64,000 nt of DNA from Streptomyces griseoviridis. Its GTDB lineage: Bacteria; Actinomycetota; Actinomycetes; Streptomycetales; Streptomycetaceae. This document shows, piece by piece, positions 53,132 through 62,077 of the stretch (its first letter is position 1; each line of letters starts with the position of its first letter). The notes under the pieces are model-generated. The model saw only the letters and a list, made by a program, of their open reading frames with translations, made no database searches and was not told where the DNA came from. The stretch is from the NCBI RefSeq assembly GCF_005222485.1, contig NZ_CP029078.1:3562001-3626000 (forward strand), read 5' to 3'. Position numbers and translations under genes: made by a program.

Positions 53132-54435
53132 CCGGCGGAGCCGAAGGCGTCGTTCATCTTCTTGGCGGCGTCGGCGGAGGCCTTCTCGACGTCCTTCTTG
53201 CCGCTGATGACCTCCTGGAACATGGTCGGCAGTACCAGCGAGGAGTCGATCTGCGACCAGGCGGGTGAGGCGGGGACGAACTTGGTGCCGGCGGCGAGGG
53301 TGTCGACGAACGGCTTGACGTAGGGCTGCTTGGCGGCGATCTTGTCGCGGACGTCGGTGAACGTCGGCAGGAAGCCCATCGCGTCGAACATCTCGCTCTG
53401 GGTCTTCTTCGCGGCGAGTTGTTCCATCAGGGCGACCGCGAGGGTGCGGTGGGAGGTGCTCTTGAGGACGCCGATGTTGTTGCCGCCCGCGAAGGCGGGG
53501 GCGACGGAGCCGGGGGCGACGCCGGGCAGCGGCACGACCGCGTACTTGCCCTTGACCTTGCCCGCCTCGACGGCGGCGTGGCTGAAGTCGCCGCCGATCG
53601 CCATGCCCGCCTTGCCCGCGGCGAACGCGGTGACGGTGTCGTTGCCGCCCATTCCCGCGCACTTGGCGGCGGGGCAGTTGTCGTCGCTGAAGAGGCCGGT
53701 GTAGGCCTTGATGCCCTTCCGGGCGTCCTCGCTGTCGATCGCGGAGGCGTAGGAGCCGCCCTTGCCGGTGGCGAGTTCACCGCCGTTGGCCCAGACGAAC
53801 GGCATGGCGCCGTAGGTGTAGGCGCCGCCGACCACGAGTCCGTAGAGGTCCGGCTTCGCGGCACGGATCTTGCGTGCGGTGGAGGCGAGTTCGGCCATGG
53901 ACTTGGGGGCCTTGACGCCGAGTTCGTCGAAGATGTCGGTGCGGTAGTAGAGGGCGCGGACGCCGACGTAGTAGGGGACGCCGTAGACCTTGCCGTCGAC
54001 GGTGACCGACTGTTTGGCGGTGGGGTCGCTGTCCTTGGCCTCGCTCCAGTCGGCGAAGTCGGCGGAGACGTCGAGGAGTCCGCCGTCCTGGACGTATCCG
54101 GCGGTGTCGGTGTTGCCGTACTCCATGACGTCGGGGGCCGACGCGGGGTCGTTGAAGGCGGCCTTGACGCGCTGGGCGCGGGTCTCGACCGGAATGTACT
54201 CGATGGCGACCTTCGTCCCCTTGTGCGCCTTCTCGAAGTCGGCGACGACGGAGTCGACGACCTTCTCCTTCGGCTTGTTGCCGACCTCCTGGAACAGCCA
54301 CACCCGCAGGGTGCCGCTCTGGTCGTCCTTGCCGGACGAGGAGTCGGATGAGGTCTGCGGGGCACATGCGGTGGCGGTGAGGGCGGCGGCGACCAGGGAG
54401 GTCAGCAGCGCGGCGCGTCGGGGGGCGAACGTCAT
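53128..54435 (-). CDS. Sugar-binding lipoprotein of ABC transporter
   Basis: Extracellular solute-binding protein family 1, 435 residues. Signal peptide with lipobox TATAC (Cys at about residue 25), then a Ser/Asp-rich linker and the mature domain beginning TLRVWLFQEVG. VWANGGELATGKGGSYASA and AGKAGMAIGGDFSH are typical. With the two permeases and the GH20 enzyme downstream, the ligand is likely chitobiose or another GlcNAc oligosaccharide, comparable to but distinct from DasA and NgcE. The ATG at 54435 is supported by GGAGGA about 10 nt upstream. Confidence 0.9.
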   Translation of the reverse strand: MTFAPRRAALLTSLVAAALTATACAPQTSSDSSSGKDDQSGTLRVWLFQEVGNKPKEKVVDSVVADFEKAHKGTKVAIEYIPVETRAQRVKAAFNDPASAPDVMEYGNTDTAGYVQDGGLLDVSADFADWSEAKDSDPTAKQSVTVDGKVYGVPYYVGVRALYYRTDIFDELGVKAPKSMAELASTARKIRAAKPDLYGLVVGGAYTYGAMPFVWANGGELATGKGGSYASAIDSEDARKGIKAYTGLFSDDNCPAAKCAGMGGNDTVTAFAAGKAGMAIGGDFSHAAVEAGKVKGKYAVVPLPGVAPGSVAPAFAGGNNIGVLKSTSHRTLAVALMEQLAAKKTQSEMFDAMGFLPTFTDVRDKIAAKQPYVKPFVDTLAAGTKFVPASPAWSQIDSSLVLPTMFQEVISGKKDVEKASADAAKKMNDAFGSAG

Positions 54436-54458
54436 GGAGCAGGTCCTCCGAGAGTGCG

Positions 54459-54473
54459 TTGCAAGGCATGCAA
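54459..54473. promoter_or_regulatory. Inverted repeat TTGCA-N5-TGCAA
   Basis: Perfect 15-bp dyad TTGCAAGGCATGCAA, 24-38 nt upstream of the sugar-binding protein start. Its form resembles operators of LacI- or ROK-type sugar regulators; no such regulator gene is in the window. Confidence 0.45.
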
Positions 54474-54530
54474 TGGGTGTTTCGCTCTGCACAACACCCG
54501 GAGGCTATGGAGTAGATGAACGCGCCCACA

Positions 54531-54546
54531 AGAGGTCTCAACCACT
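54531..54546. promoter_or_regulatory. dre-like (DasR) site upstream of GH20/ABC operon
   Basis: AGAGGTCTCAACCACT matches the dre consensus ACTGGTCTAGACCACT at 12 of 16 positions, with the GGTCT and ACCACT halves intact. It lies about 96-111 nt upstream of the operon's first start, a plausible place for DasR repression of chito-oligosaccharide use. Confidence 0.55.
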
Positions 54547-54619
54547 TCGTGACATGCGAGAGGCCCCCGGGCGCGCACCGGCGCACCACAGGGGCCTCAG
54601 GAAGCTCGGACGGTACGGG

Positions 54620-54904
54620 CTACTTGTCGCCCTTGCCCTTGCCCTCGTCGCCGCCACCGCTCATGGACTCGTAGATCTCCTTGCACATGGGGCAGACGGG
54701 GTACTTCTTCGGGTCGCGGCCCGGCACCCACACCTTGCCGCACAGCGCCACGACGGGCGTGCCGTCGAGGGCGCTCGCCATGATCTTGTCCTTCTGGACG
54801 TAGTGGGCGAAGCGCTCGTGGTCGCCGTCGCCGTGGGACACCTGCGGCGTCGGCTCTACGAGGGTCCCCGTACCAGTCCCGCGCTCGGGCTCAAGAGTGC
54901 TCAT
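54620..54904 (-). CDS. DUF3039 protein
   Basis: Small soluble protein of 94 residues with the DUF3039 core RFAHYVQKDKIMASALDGTPVVALCGKVWVPGRDPKKYPVCPMCKEIYESM. The Cys residues in ALCGK and VCPMC form a likely zinc ribbon. The C-terminus is Gly/Lys/Asp-rich. Function unknown; the family is widespread in actinobacteria, usually near the yqgE and murA genes as here. ATG 54904, 30 nt after the yqgE stop. Confidence 0.85.
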   Translation of the reverse strand: MSTLEPERGTGTGTLVEPTPQVSHGDGDHERFAHYVQKDKIMASALDGTPVVALCGKVWVPGRDPKKYPVCPMCKEIYESMSGGGDEGKGKGDK

Positions 54905-54934
54905 AGGAGCCAAGGGTACTGAAGGGCGCACCCG

Positions 54935-55516
54935 TCAGTTGAGCGAAGGGTCGTCGGGATACGTGGCCACCATCGCCAGCTCGTTGCGCTGCCGCCGCAG
55001 CACCTCGCGCCAGAGCCGCTCGGGGGCCGGCGAGGAGACGTCGCCCGGCTCCGACTCGACGACGTACCAGGCGCCGTCGCCCAGCTCGGACTCCAGCTGC
55101 CCCGGGCCCCAGCCCGCGTACCCGGCGAAGATCCGCAGGCTGCCGAGGGCCTTGGCGAGCAGTTCGGGCGGGGCCTCCAGGTCGACCAGGCCGATCGCGC
55201 CGTGCACCCGGCGCCAGCCGAGCGGCGCGCCACGCCCGGACGACCCGCCCGGGATGACGGCGACCCCGAGCGCGGAGTCGAGGGAGACCGGGCCGCCCTG
55301 GAAGACGACGCCGGGCTCGCCCGCGAGGTCGGCCCAGCCCTCCAGGATGTCGCCGACGTCCACCGGGGTGGGCCGGTTGAGGACGACACCGAGGGAGCCC
55401 TCCTCGTCGTGGTCGAGAAGGAGCACCACCGCGCGGTCGAAGTTCGGGTCCGCCAGGGCGGGCGTGGCCACGAGCAGCCGCCCTGTGAGCGAGGACACCT
55501 CGGTCATGGCAGACAT
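54935..55516 (-). CDS. YqgE/AlgH family protein
   Basis: Protein of 193 residues of UPF0301. It starts with LTGRLLVATPALADPNFDRAVVLLLDHDEEGSLGVVLNRPT, the family signature, and has FQGGPVSLDS and FAGYAGWGPGQLESEL. The role is uncertain (linked to regulation of secondary metabolism or surface polymers in other bacteria). ATG 55516 or 55507 could start it; neither has a strong ribosome-binding site. Divergent from murA. Confidence 0.92.
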   Translation of the reverse strand: MSAMTEVSSLTGRLLVATPALADPNFDRAVVLLLDHDEEGSLGVVLNRPTPVDVGDILEGWADLAGEPGVVFQGGPVSLDSALGVAVIPGGSSGRGAPLGWRRVHGAIGLVDLEAPPELLAKALGSLRIFAGYAGWGPGQLESELGDGAWYVVESEPGDVSSPAPERLWREVLRRQRNELAMVATYPDDPSLN

Positions 55517-55758
55517 GATCCCGCATCTTCGCTCCGCGTGGGGAGGCAATGGGCGTCGGGGAGTGAATGCAGCTCAGGGCGCAAGGACGCGTCACGGGCG
55601 CACGGGCCCCGCGGTGACGCGGTGTGTCCGGACGAGGGCTGTTCGTGTTGTGACGGAGCCGGGACGGCGCGGTGCGGTCCGTGGGCTTACAGAAGGGGGG
55701 TGGGCGGCGATTACCCTTTCCCTTCTGGCCCTGCCCCACTTATCGGAACGCGAGATAC

Positions 55759-57105
55759 ATGACCGTCAACGGCTCTGATGACGTCCTGCTTGTCCACGGC
55801 GGAACCCCGCTGGAGGGCGAGATCCGGGTCCGCGGTGCGAAGAACCTCGTACCGAAGGCCATGGTCGCGGCCCTGCTCGGCAGCGGGCCGAGCCGGCTGC
55901 GCAACGTTCCGGACATCCGTGACGTGCGGGTCGTACGCGGCCTGCTGCAACTGCACGGGGTGACGGTCCGTCCGGGTGAGGAGCCGGGCGAGCTGGTGAT
56001 GGACCCGACGCACGTGGAGAGCGCCAACGTCGCGGACATCGACGCCCACGCGGGCTCCAGCCGGATCCCGATCCTGTTCTGCGGTCCGCTGCTGCACCGT
56101 CTCGGCCACGCCTTCATCCCCGGGCTCGGCGGCTGCGACATCGGCGGCCGGCCGATCGACTTCCACTTCGACGTGCTGCGGCAGTTCGGCGCGCGGATCG
56201 AGAAGCGCGAGGACGGGCAGTACCTGGAGGCGCCGACCCGGCTGCGCGGCACGAAGATCCGGCTGCCCTACCCGTCGGTCGGCGCGACCGAGCAGGTGCT
56301 GCTGACGGCGGTGCTCGCCGAAGGCGTGACGGAACTCTCGAACGCGGCCGTCGAGCCGGAGATCGAGGACCTGATCTGCGTGCTCCAGAAGATGGGGTCC
56401 ATCATCGCGATGGACACCGACCGCACGATCCGCATCACCGGTGTGGACAGCCTCGGCGGCTACGACCACAGCGCCCTGCCTGACCGCCTGGAGGCCGCCT
56501 CCTGGGCGTCCGCGGCGCTCGCGACCGAGGGTGACATCTTCGTCAGGGGCGCGCAGCAGCGGTCGATGATGACGTTCCTGAACACCTACCGCAAGGTGGG
56601 CGGGGCGTTCGACATCAACGACAAGGGCATCCGCTTCTGGCACCCCGGCGGACAGTTGAAGTCGATCGCGCTGGAGACGGACGTCCACCCGGGCTTCCAG
56701 ACCGACTGGCAGCAGCCGCTGGTGGTGGCGCTCACGCAGGCCACCGGTCTCTCCATCGTCCACGAGACGGTCTACGAGTCCCGGCTCGGCTTCACCTCGG
56801 CGCTGAACCAGATGGGCGCCCACATCCAGCTGTACCGCGAGTGCCTGGGCGGTTCCGACTGCCGTTTCGGCCAGCGCAACTTCCTGCACTCCGCGGTCGT
56901 GTCGGGCCCCACCCGGCTCCAGGGCGCCGATCTGGTCATCCCCGACCTGCGCGGCGGCTTCTCGTACCTGATCGCCGCTCTCGCGGCCCAGGGCACGTCC
57001 CGGGTGCACGGCATCGACCTGATCAACCGCGGCTACGAGAACTTCATGGAGAAGCTCGTCGAGCTGGGGGCGAAGGTGGAGCTGCCCGGCAAGGCGCTCG
57101 GCTGA
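55759..57105 (+). CDS. murA: UDP-N-acetylglucosamine 1-carboxyvinyltransferase
   Basis: First committed enzyme of peptidoglycan synthesis, adding enolpyruvyl from PEP to UDP-GlcNAc. It has 448 residues. K28-N29 in RGAKNLVPKAM binds substrate, and the catalytic Cys is C126 in GLGGCDIGGRPIDFH, predicting fosfomycin sensitivity. RNFLHSAVVSG and DLRGGFSYLIAALAAQG follow. ATG 55759; a GTG at 55672 keeps the frame open but lies in the upstream region. Streptomyces usually carry more than one MurA-type gene. A perfect palindromic terminator follows. Confidence 0.95.
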   Translation: MTVNGSDDVLLVHGGTPLEGEIRVRGAKNLVPKAMVAALLGSGPSRLRNVPDIRDVRVVRGLLQLHGVTVRPGEEPGELVMDPTHVESANVADIDAHAGSSRIPILFCGPLLHRLGHAFIPGLGGCDIGGRPIDFHFDVLRQFGARIEKREDGQYLEAPTRLRGTKIRLPYPSVGATEQVLLTAVLAEGVTELSNAAVEPEIEDLICVLQKMGSIIAMDTDRTIRITGVDSLGGYDHSALPDRLEAASWASAALATEGDIFVRGAQQRSMMTFLNTYRKVGGAFDINDKGIRFWHPGGQLKSIALETDVHPGFQTDWQQPLVVALTQATGLSIVHETVYESRLGFTSALNQMGAHIQLYRECLGGSDCRFGQRNFLHSAVVSGPTRLQGADLVIPDLRGGFSYLIAALAAQGTSRVHGIDLINRGYENFMEKLVELGAKVELPGKALG

Positions 57106-57110
57106 CGAGC

Positions 57111-57140
57111 TTGCCCCGGCCGCCGCGGCGGCCGGGGCAA
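57111..57140 (+). terminator. murA terminator
   Basis: Perfect 30-bp palindrome TTGCCCCGGCCGCCG / CGGCGGCCGGGGCAA, 5 nt after the murA stop. Confidence 0.85.
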
Positions 57141-57164
57141 GGTTTCGGCCAGACAGGAACGCGT

Positions 57165-57197
57165 TGGGGCGGCGCCCGTGAACCGGGCGCCGCCCCA
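57165..57197. terminator. Second hairpin between murA and hup
   Basis: 13-bp arms TGGGGCGGCGCCC / GGGCGCCGCCCCA around a 7-nt loop, between two convergent genes; may act on either strand. Confidence 0.75.
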
Positions 57198-57212
57198 TTG
57201 GCGTTCTACGCG

Positions 57213-57237
57213 CCGCGCACCGTCCCGCGGTGCGCGG
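57213..57237 (-). terminator. hup terminator
   Basis: 9-bp arms CCGCGCACC / GGTGCGCGG with a 7-nt loop, 10 nt after the hup stop. Third hairpin in this gap of 141 bp. Confidence 0.7.
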
Positions 57238-57246
57238 ACGGCAAGA

Positions 57247-57528
57247 TCACTTGCCCTTGGCGGCTTCCTTGAGCTTCGAGCCCGCGGAGACCTTGACGCT
57301 GTAGCCGGCCGGGATCTGGATCGGGTCGCCGGTCTGCGGGTTGCGCGCGGTGCGAGCGGCACGGTGGGTGCGCTCGAAGGTCAGGAAGCCGGGGATGGTC
57401 ACCTTCTCGTCGCCCTTGGCGACGATCTCGCCGACGGTCTCGGCGAACGCGGCCAGAACGGCGTCGGCGTCCTTGCGGGTCACCTCGGCACGGTCGGCCA
57501 GCGCGGCCACCAGCTCACTGCGGTTCAT
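57247..57528 (-). CDS. hupA: DNA-binding protein HU
   Basis: Histone-like nucleoid protein of 93 residues, the short HU form without the Lys/Ala-rich tail of the second Streptomyces HU (HupS). NRSELVAALADRAEVTRKDADAVLAAF, then GDEKVTIPGFLTFERTHRAARTARNPQTGDPIQIPA, includes the conserved DNA-contact arm. ATG 57528. Symbol by family and gene order. Convergent with murA. Expected to be highly expressed; the region upstream is long and untranslated. Confidence 0.93.
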   Translation of the reverse strand: MNRSELVAALADRAEVTRKDADAVLAAFAETVGEIVAKGDEKVTIPGFLTFERTHRAARTARNPQTGDPIQIPAGYSVKVSAGSKLKEAAKGK

Positions 57529-57845
57529 GTTGTTACTCCCGTGTTCTTCTTGCCGTTGACGCGTGCCACGCGGCGGAGCCGCATGTATAGGCGCTGTGAA
57601 AGCCGATGCGCTCGCGCCCAGGGACGCATCCTGCCCCTACCTGCTGCGGGAAAGCCAATCCGGCACTCGTAGGAGTCGTGAGAGCACCCTAGGGGAGTCA
57701 CCTCGAAGGCCTGCGCGCGCCCGCCACCCTAGAGGGCGCTCGTCGGGGCAGGGTTCCGCGACGCGCCGTGCAGGGGCCATGGGTGGTGATGCTCACAGCC
57801 CTTGCACACTACGCCGCGCCTCTGACAACCGCTTCCTGCGGCTGC
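57529..57845. other. 317-bp intergenic region, hup promoter area
   Basis: Between hup and the malic enzyme stop. No gene seen. The hup promoter must lie here (the stretch 57640-57700 has AATCCGGCACTCGTAGGAGTC-like A/T-richer words). No hairpin clear enough to call a malic enzyme terminator. Confidence 0.5.
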
Positions 57846-59261
57846 CTACTGGGCGACGCCCGCCGCCTTGGCCGCGTCCCGCACGGCGCCCGCGACGGCT
57901 CCCGCGACCTTGTCGTTGAAGACGCTCGGGATGATGTAGTTGGCGTTCAGCTCGTCCTCGGTGACGACGTCCGAGAGGGCGTTCGCCGCGGCCAGCATCA
58001 TGTCCGTGTTGACGGTGCGGGACTGGGCGTCGAGCAGGCCGCGGAAGACTCCCGGGAAGACCAGCACGTTGTTGATCTGGTTGGGGAAGTCGGAGCGTCC
58101 GGTGGCCACCACCGCGGCCGTCTCGCGGGCCACCGCGGGGTCGACCTCGGGGTCCGGGTTCGCGAGCGCGAACACGATGGCGCCGTCGGCCATGGCGGCC
58201 ACATCGGCGCCGTCCAGCACGTTCGGGGCGGAGACGCCGATGAAGACGTCGGCTCCGCGAACGGCTTCCTTGAGGGTGCCCGTGAGGTTCTCGGGGTTGG
58301 TGTTGTCGGCGATCCAGCGCAGCGGCGACTCGGCGGCGGCGTCCCGCAGGTCCTCGCGGCCGGAGTGCACGACCCCGTGGATGTCGGCGACGACGGCGTT
58401 CTTCACGCCCGCGGCCAGCAGCAGCTTGAGGATGGCCGTGCCGGCGGCGCCCGCGCCCGACATGACGACCTGGATGTTCTCGATCGCCTTGTCGGTGACG
58501 CGCAGCGCGTTCCTGAGGGCGGCGAGAACCACGATCGCGGTGCCGTGCTGGTCGTCGTGGAAGACGGGGATGTCGAGGGCCTCGCGCAGCCGTGCCTCGA
58601 TCTCGAAGCAGCGGGGGGCGGAGATGTCCTCCAGGTTGATGCCCGCGAAGCCGGGGGCGATGGCCTTGACGATGGCGACGATCTCGTCGGTGTCCTGGGT
58701 GTCGAGGCACAGCGGCCAGGCGTCGATGCCGGCGAACCGCTTGAACAGGGCCGCCTTGCCCTCCATGACCGGCAGCGCGGCCTTGGGGCCGATGTTGCCG
58801 AGGCCGAGCACCGCGGAGCCGTCCGTCACGACCGCAACGGAGTTGCGCTTGATGGTGAGGCGGCGGGCGTCCTCGGGGTTCTCGGCGATCGCCATGCAGA
58901 CGCGCGCCACACCCGGGGTGTAGATCATCGAGAGGTCGTCACGGTTGCGGATGGGGTGCTTGGACTGCATCTCGATCTTGCCGCCGAGGTGCATGAGGAA
59001 CGTACGGTCGGAGACCTTGCCGAGGGTCACCCCCTCGATGCCGCGCAGTTCCTCGACGATCTCGTCCGCGTGGTTGGTCGAGGTCGCCGCGATGGTGACG
59101 TCGATCCGGAGCTTCTCGTGACCGGAGGCGGTGACGTCGAGGCCGGTCACCGAGCCTCCGGAGGACTCCACGGCCGTGGTGAGCTGCGAGACGGCGGTTC
59201 CGCTCGCGGGCACCTCCAGCCGGACCGTCATCGAGTAGGAGACGCTGGGCGCCGTAGCCAT
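57846..59261 (-). CDS. NAD-dependent malic enzyme with N-terminal ACT domain
   Basis: Oxidative decarboxylation of malate to pyruvate. It has 471 residues. The ACT-like domain is at about 1-85 (SMTVRLEVPASGTAVSQLTTAVESSGGSV), then the malic domain with IYTPGVARVC, KRNSVAVVTDGSAVLGLGNIGPKAALPVMEGKAALFK and FHDDQHGTAIV. The NAD-binding domain has VMSGAGAAGTAI. Catalytic Lys and metal-binding Glu/Asp (GINLEDISAPRCFEIE) are present. An aspartate-like end of the nucleotide strand suggests NAD preference, matching the NAD-type enzyme reported at this place in S. coelicolor. ATG 59261. Confidence 0.93.
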   Translation of the reverse strand: MATAPSVSYSMTVRLEVPASGTAVSQLTTAVESSGGSVTGLDVTASGHEKLRIDVTIAATSTNHADEIVEELRGIEGVTLGKVSDRTFLMHLGGKIEMQSKHPIRNRDDLSMIYTPGVARVCMAIAENPEDARRLTIKRNSVAVVTDGSAVLGLGNIGPKAALPVMEGKAALFKRFAGIDAWPLCLDTQDTDEIVAIVKAIAPGFAGINLEDISAPRCFEIEARLREALDIPVFHDDQHGTAIVVLAALRNALRVTDKAIENIQVVMSGAGAAGTAILKLLLAAGVKNAVVADIHGVVHSGREDLRDAAAESPLRWIADNTNPENLTGTLKEAVRGADVFIGVSAPNVLDGADVAAMADGAIVFALANPDPEVDPAVARETAAVVATGRSDFPNQINNVLVFPGVFRGLLDAQSRTVNTDMMLAAANALSDVVTEDELNANYIIPSVFNDKVAGAVAGAVRDAAKAAGVAQ

Positions 59262-59603
59262 GGCCGACTTCCTCTTTCACCGTGTAACCGTGTCGCTCTG
59301 TATGCCGTCCGATCGTCGCACCTACCCCTGAGTACGTGGTAGCCGCCCTGGGTTGCGGACGTTTTGTTCATAGCCAGGGGCGCGATTTCGGAAAACAGCT
59401 TCCACCATACGAGATTTGGCGGGGCGGCGAAAGGTTTGACCACAGCCGGGGGGATGAACCTCGCGGAGGGGAATTGCCGTACGGGGATCGTTTGTTACCG
59501 TGGACGTGACACCGGCTCGATCCAAGCCCCCGGGCCCAACCTTCGTCGCTACGAGCGACCACTTGCCGCGAGGCGAGCATGGCGGGCCGGTGTCATAGCG
59601 TGA
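59262..59603. other. Intergenic region upstream of the malic enzyme gene
   Basis: About 340 bp with the malic enzyme promoter. A/T-richer than average at 59380-59520. A 79-codon plus-strand frame (59364-59603) passes through it but has no ribosome-binding site and no protein-like pattern; I do not call it. Confidence 0.5.
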
Positions 59604-59644
59604 GGCCGAGGCCCGCACCGTGTTCGACGGTGCGGGCCTCGGCC
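59604..59644 (-). terminator. HelD-type helicase terminator
   Basis: Perfect 17-bp arms GGCCGAGGCCCGCACCG / CGGTGCGGGCCTCGGCC with a 7-nt loop, 19 nt after the helicase stop. Confidence 0.85.
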
Positions 59645-59662
59645 GTGTCACTCCCCCGCCGC

Positions 59663-61996
59663 TCAGTCCCGCAGCAGGTCGGGCACCCCGTCGGCGTCCG
59701 GGTCGTCCCGTTCGCCCGAGACGATGGTCAGCTGCTGGGTGGCCCGGGTCAGCGCCACGTACAGCACCCGCAGGCCGGCCGGGGACTCGTCGGCGATCTC
59801 CGCGGGCGAGACGACGACCGTCGCGTCGTACTCCAGGCCCTTGGCCTCCAGGCTGCCGAGCGCCACCACCCGGTCGCCGAGCCCGGCCACCCAGCGGGCG
59901 GCCTCCTCGCGCCGGTTCATGGCGACGACGACGCCGACCGTGCCGTCGACCTGGCCGAGCAGCCGGGCCGCCTCCGCCCGCACGGTCTCGGCCAGGGTGG
60001 TGTCGCCGAGGCCGGTGAACCGGGGGCGCACGCCGGTGGAGCGGACCGCGCGCGGGGATGCGGCGCCGGGCATCGCGAGGGCCAGCACCCTGGCCGCCAG
60101 CTCGGCGATCTCGGAGGGGTTGCGGTAGTTGACGGTGAGCTGGAAACGGCGGCGCGGACGGCTGCCGAGCGCCTCGTCACGGGCCTCGGCCGCCTCGTCG
60201 ACGTCGGACCAGGACGACTGGGCCGGGTCGCCGACCACCGTCCAGGTGGCGTGCCGGCCGCGGCGGCCGATCATCCGCCACTGCATCGGGGTGACGTCCT
60301 GTGCCTCGTCGACGATGACGTGGGCGTACTCGGTGCGCTCCTGCGCGAGCCGCTCGGCCCGCTCGCGCTGCGACTCCTCGCGGACCGGCATCAGCTCATC
60401 GAGGCCGGTCAGCTGGTCGAGCGGGTCGAGGTCGCGTCTCCTGCGGGGGCGGGCCGGCACGCCGAGGATCGCCTCCAGCTCGTCGAGCAGGGCGATGTCG
60501 TGCACGGAACGGCCGTCGCGGCGCAGCGAGCGGGCCACCCGGCGGATCTCGCCCGGGTTGAGGATCCGCCGGGCCCAGCGGCCGAGGCGGCGCTCGTCGG
60601 ACATCGCCGTGAGGACGCCCACCGGGGTCAGCTCGGGCCACCAGGCGTCCAGGAACGCGATGAAGCTGTCCTCGCCCGTGACGTCCTCGTCGAAGGAGGA
60701 GCGCAGCTCGGCGGCGAGTTCCGGGTCGGTGTGCCGGGAGCCGCCGCCCGACTGCTCCCAGAGGGCGTCCAGGAGCAGCTTGCGGGCGCGCGGGCGCAGC
60801 AGGTTGACGGGGGCGGTGCCGCTGAGGGCGCTCTGGCGGACCCGGTCGAGTTCGGCGGCCTCCAGCTCCAGCCTGCGGCCGAAGGCGACGACCCTGAGCC
60901 TGGCCGGGGCGTCGCCCCGCTCCAGGGCGCCGCGGGCCGCCTTGCGCAGCACCTTGAGCATCCGGGAGGAGCCCTTGGCGCGGGCCGTGGCCGGGGTGTC
61001 GTAGAGGGTGGCCGTGACGCCGTCGACGAGGGAGCCGATGGCGCGGATCGCGACCTGGCCCTCCTCGCCGAGGGAGGGCAGCACGCCCTCGGTGTACGCC
61101 ACCAGGAGCGGCGTCGGGGAGACGATGAGGATGCCGCCCGCGTACCGGCGCCTGTCCTGGTAGAGCAGGTAGGCGGCGCGGTGCAGGGCGACGGCGGTTT
61201 TGCCGGTTCCCGGGCCGCCCTCGACGTAGGTGACGGAGCCCGCGGGGGCGCGGATGACGAGGTCCTGCTCGGCCTGGATGGAGGCGACGATGTCGCGCAT
61301 GGTGTGGCCGCGGGCCTGGCCGAGCGCGGCCATCAGGGCGCCGTCGCCGATGACGGGCAGTTCGGCGCCGTCGAGGAACGCCTTCAGCTGCGGGCGCATC
61401 AGGTCGTCCTCGACGCCCAGGACCCGGCGGCCCTTGGAGCGGATGACCCGGCGCCGCACCACCCGGCCGGGGTCGACCGGGGTGGAGCGGTAGAAGGGCG
61501 CGGCGGCCGGCGCCCGCCAGTCGATGACCAGCGGCGCGTACTCGGAGTCGAGGACCCCGATGCGGCCGATGTGCAGGGTCTCGGCGATGTCGGCGGTCTG
61601 GTCGTCGCGGACGGCCCCGTCGGCGGGTTCGACGGCGGTGTAGGCGCCGTCGGGGCCCTTCTTGCCGTCCTTGCCGAGCAGCAGGTCGATCCGTCCGAAG
61701 AGGAAGTCCTCGAACTCGTTGTTGAGCCGGTTGAGATGGATGCCGGCCCGGAACACCTGGGCGTCCCGTTCGGCCAGCGCCCCGGGGGTGCCGACCTGGC
61801 CGCGCTGGGCCGCGTCGTTCATCAGGAACTCGGCCTCGTGGATCTTCTCCTCGAGGCGCCGGTACACCCGGTCGAGGTGTTCCTGTTCGACGCCGATCTC
61901 CTGGTCACGGACCGAGTCCCGGACCGAGCCCTGGACGGGGTCCTGGACGGGGTCCTTGACCGGTCCGACCATGGACGACTGAGCCTGAGCGGCCAC
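59663..61996 (-). CDS. HelD-type superfamily 1 ATPase (RNA polymerase remodelling)
   Basis: UvrD-like ATPase of 777 residues in the HelD group that pries open stalled RNA polymerase; some actinobacterial members (HelR) protect against rifampicin. The N-terminal coiled coil is EQEHLDRVYRRLEEKIHEAEFLMNDAAQRG. Walker A is EGGPGTGKTAVALHRAAYLLY, Walker B VDEAQDVTPMQW, and late motifs are NYRNPSEIAELAARVL and YVALTRATQQL. Residues 10-32 repeat DPVQ / DSVR, encoded by 12-nt units at 61905-61965. GTG 61996 has AAGGGGG 4 nt upstream. Monocistronic with its own terminator. Confidence 0.9.
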   Translation of the reverse strand: MAAQAQSSMVGPVKDPVQDPVQGSVRDSVRDQEIGVEQEHLDRVYRRLEEKIHEAEFLMNDAAQRGQVGTPGALAERDAQVFRAGIHLNRLNNEFEDFLFGRIDLLLGKDGKKGPDGAYTAVEPADGAVRDDQTADIAETLHIGRIGVLDSEYAPLVIDWRAPAAAPFYRSTPVDPGRVVRRRVIRSKGRRVLGVEDDLMRPQLKAFLDGAELPVIGDGALMAALGQARGHTMRDIVASIQAEQDLVIRAPAGSVTYVEGGPGTGKTAVALHRAAYLLYQDRRRYAGGILIVSPTPLLVAYTEGVLPSLGEEGQVAIRAIGSLVDGVTATLYDTPATARAKGSSRMLKVLRKAARGALERGDAPARLRVVAFGRRLELEAAELDRVRQSALSGTAPVNLLRPRARKLLLDALWEQSGGGSRHTDPELAAELRSSFDEDVTGEDSFIAFLDAWWPELTPVGVLTAMSDERRLGRWARRILNPGEIRRVARSLRRDGRSVHDIALLDELEAILGVPARPRRRRDLDPLDQLTGLDELMPVREESQRERAERLAQERTEYAHVIVDEAQDVTPMQWRMIGRRGRHATWTVVGDPAQSSWSDVDEAAEARDEALGSRPRRRFQLTVNYRNPSEIAELAARVLALAMPGAASPRAVRSTGVRPRFTGLGDTTLAETVRAEAARLLGQVDGTVGVVVAMNRREEAARWVAGLGDRVVALGSLEAKGLEYDATVVVSPAEIADESPAGLRVLYVALTRATQQLTIVSGERDDPDADGVPDLLRD

Positions 61997-62077
61997 CGGG
62001 CCCCCTTCTGACGTGCTGGGCAGCCGTCAACCGTACGCGAAGGGGGCCCCGGAAGCGAGATGCGCGTGCCGACGGCG

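Noticed and set aside
59364..59603. 79-codon frame upstream of the malic enzyme gene
   Set aside because: No ribosome-binding site, odd composition and a position in the probable promoter region.
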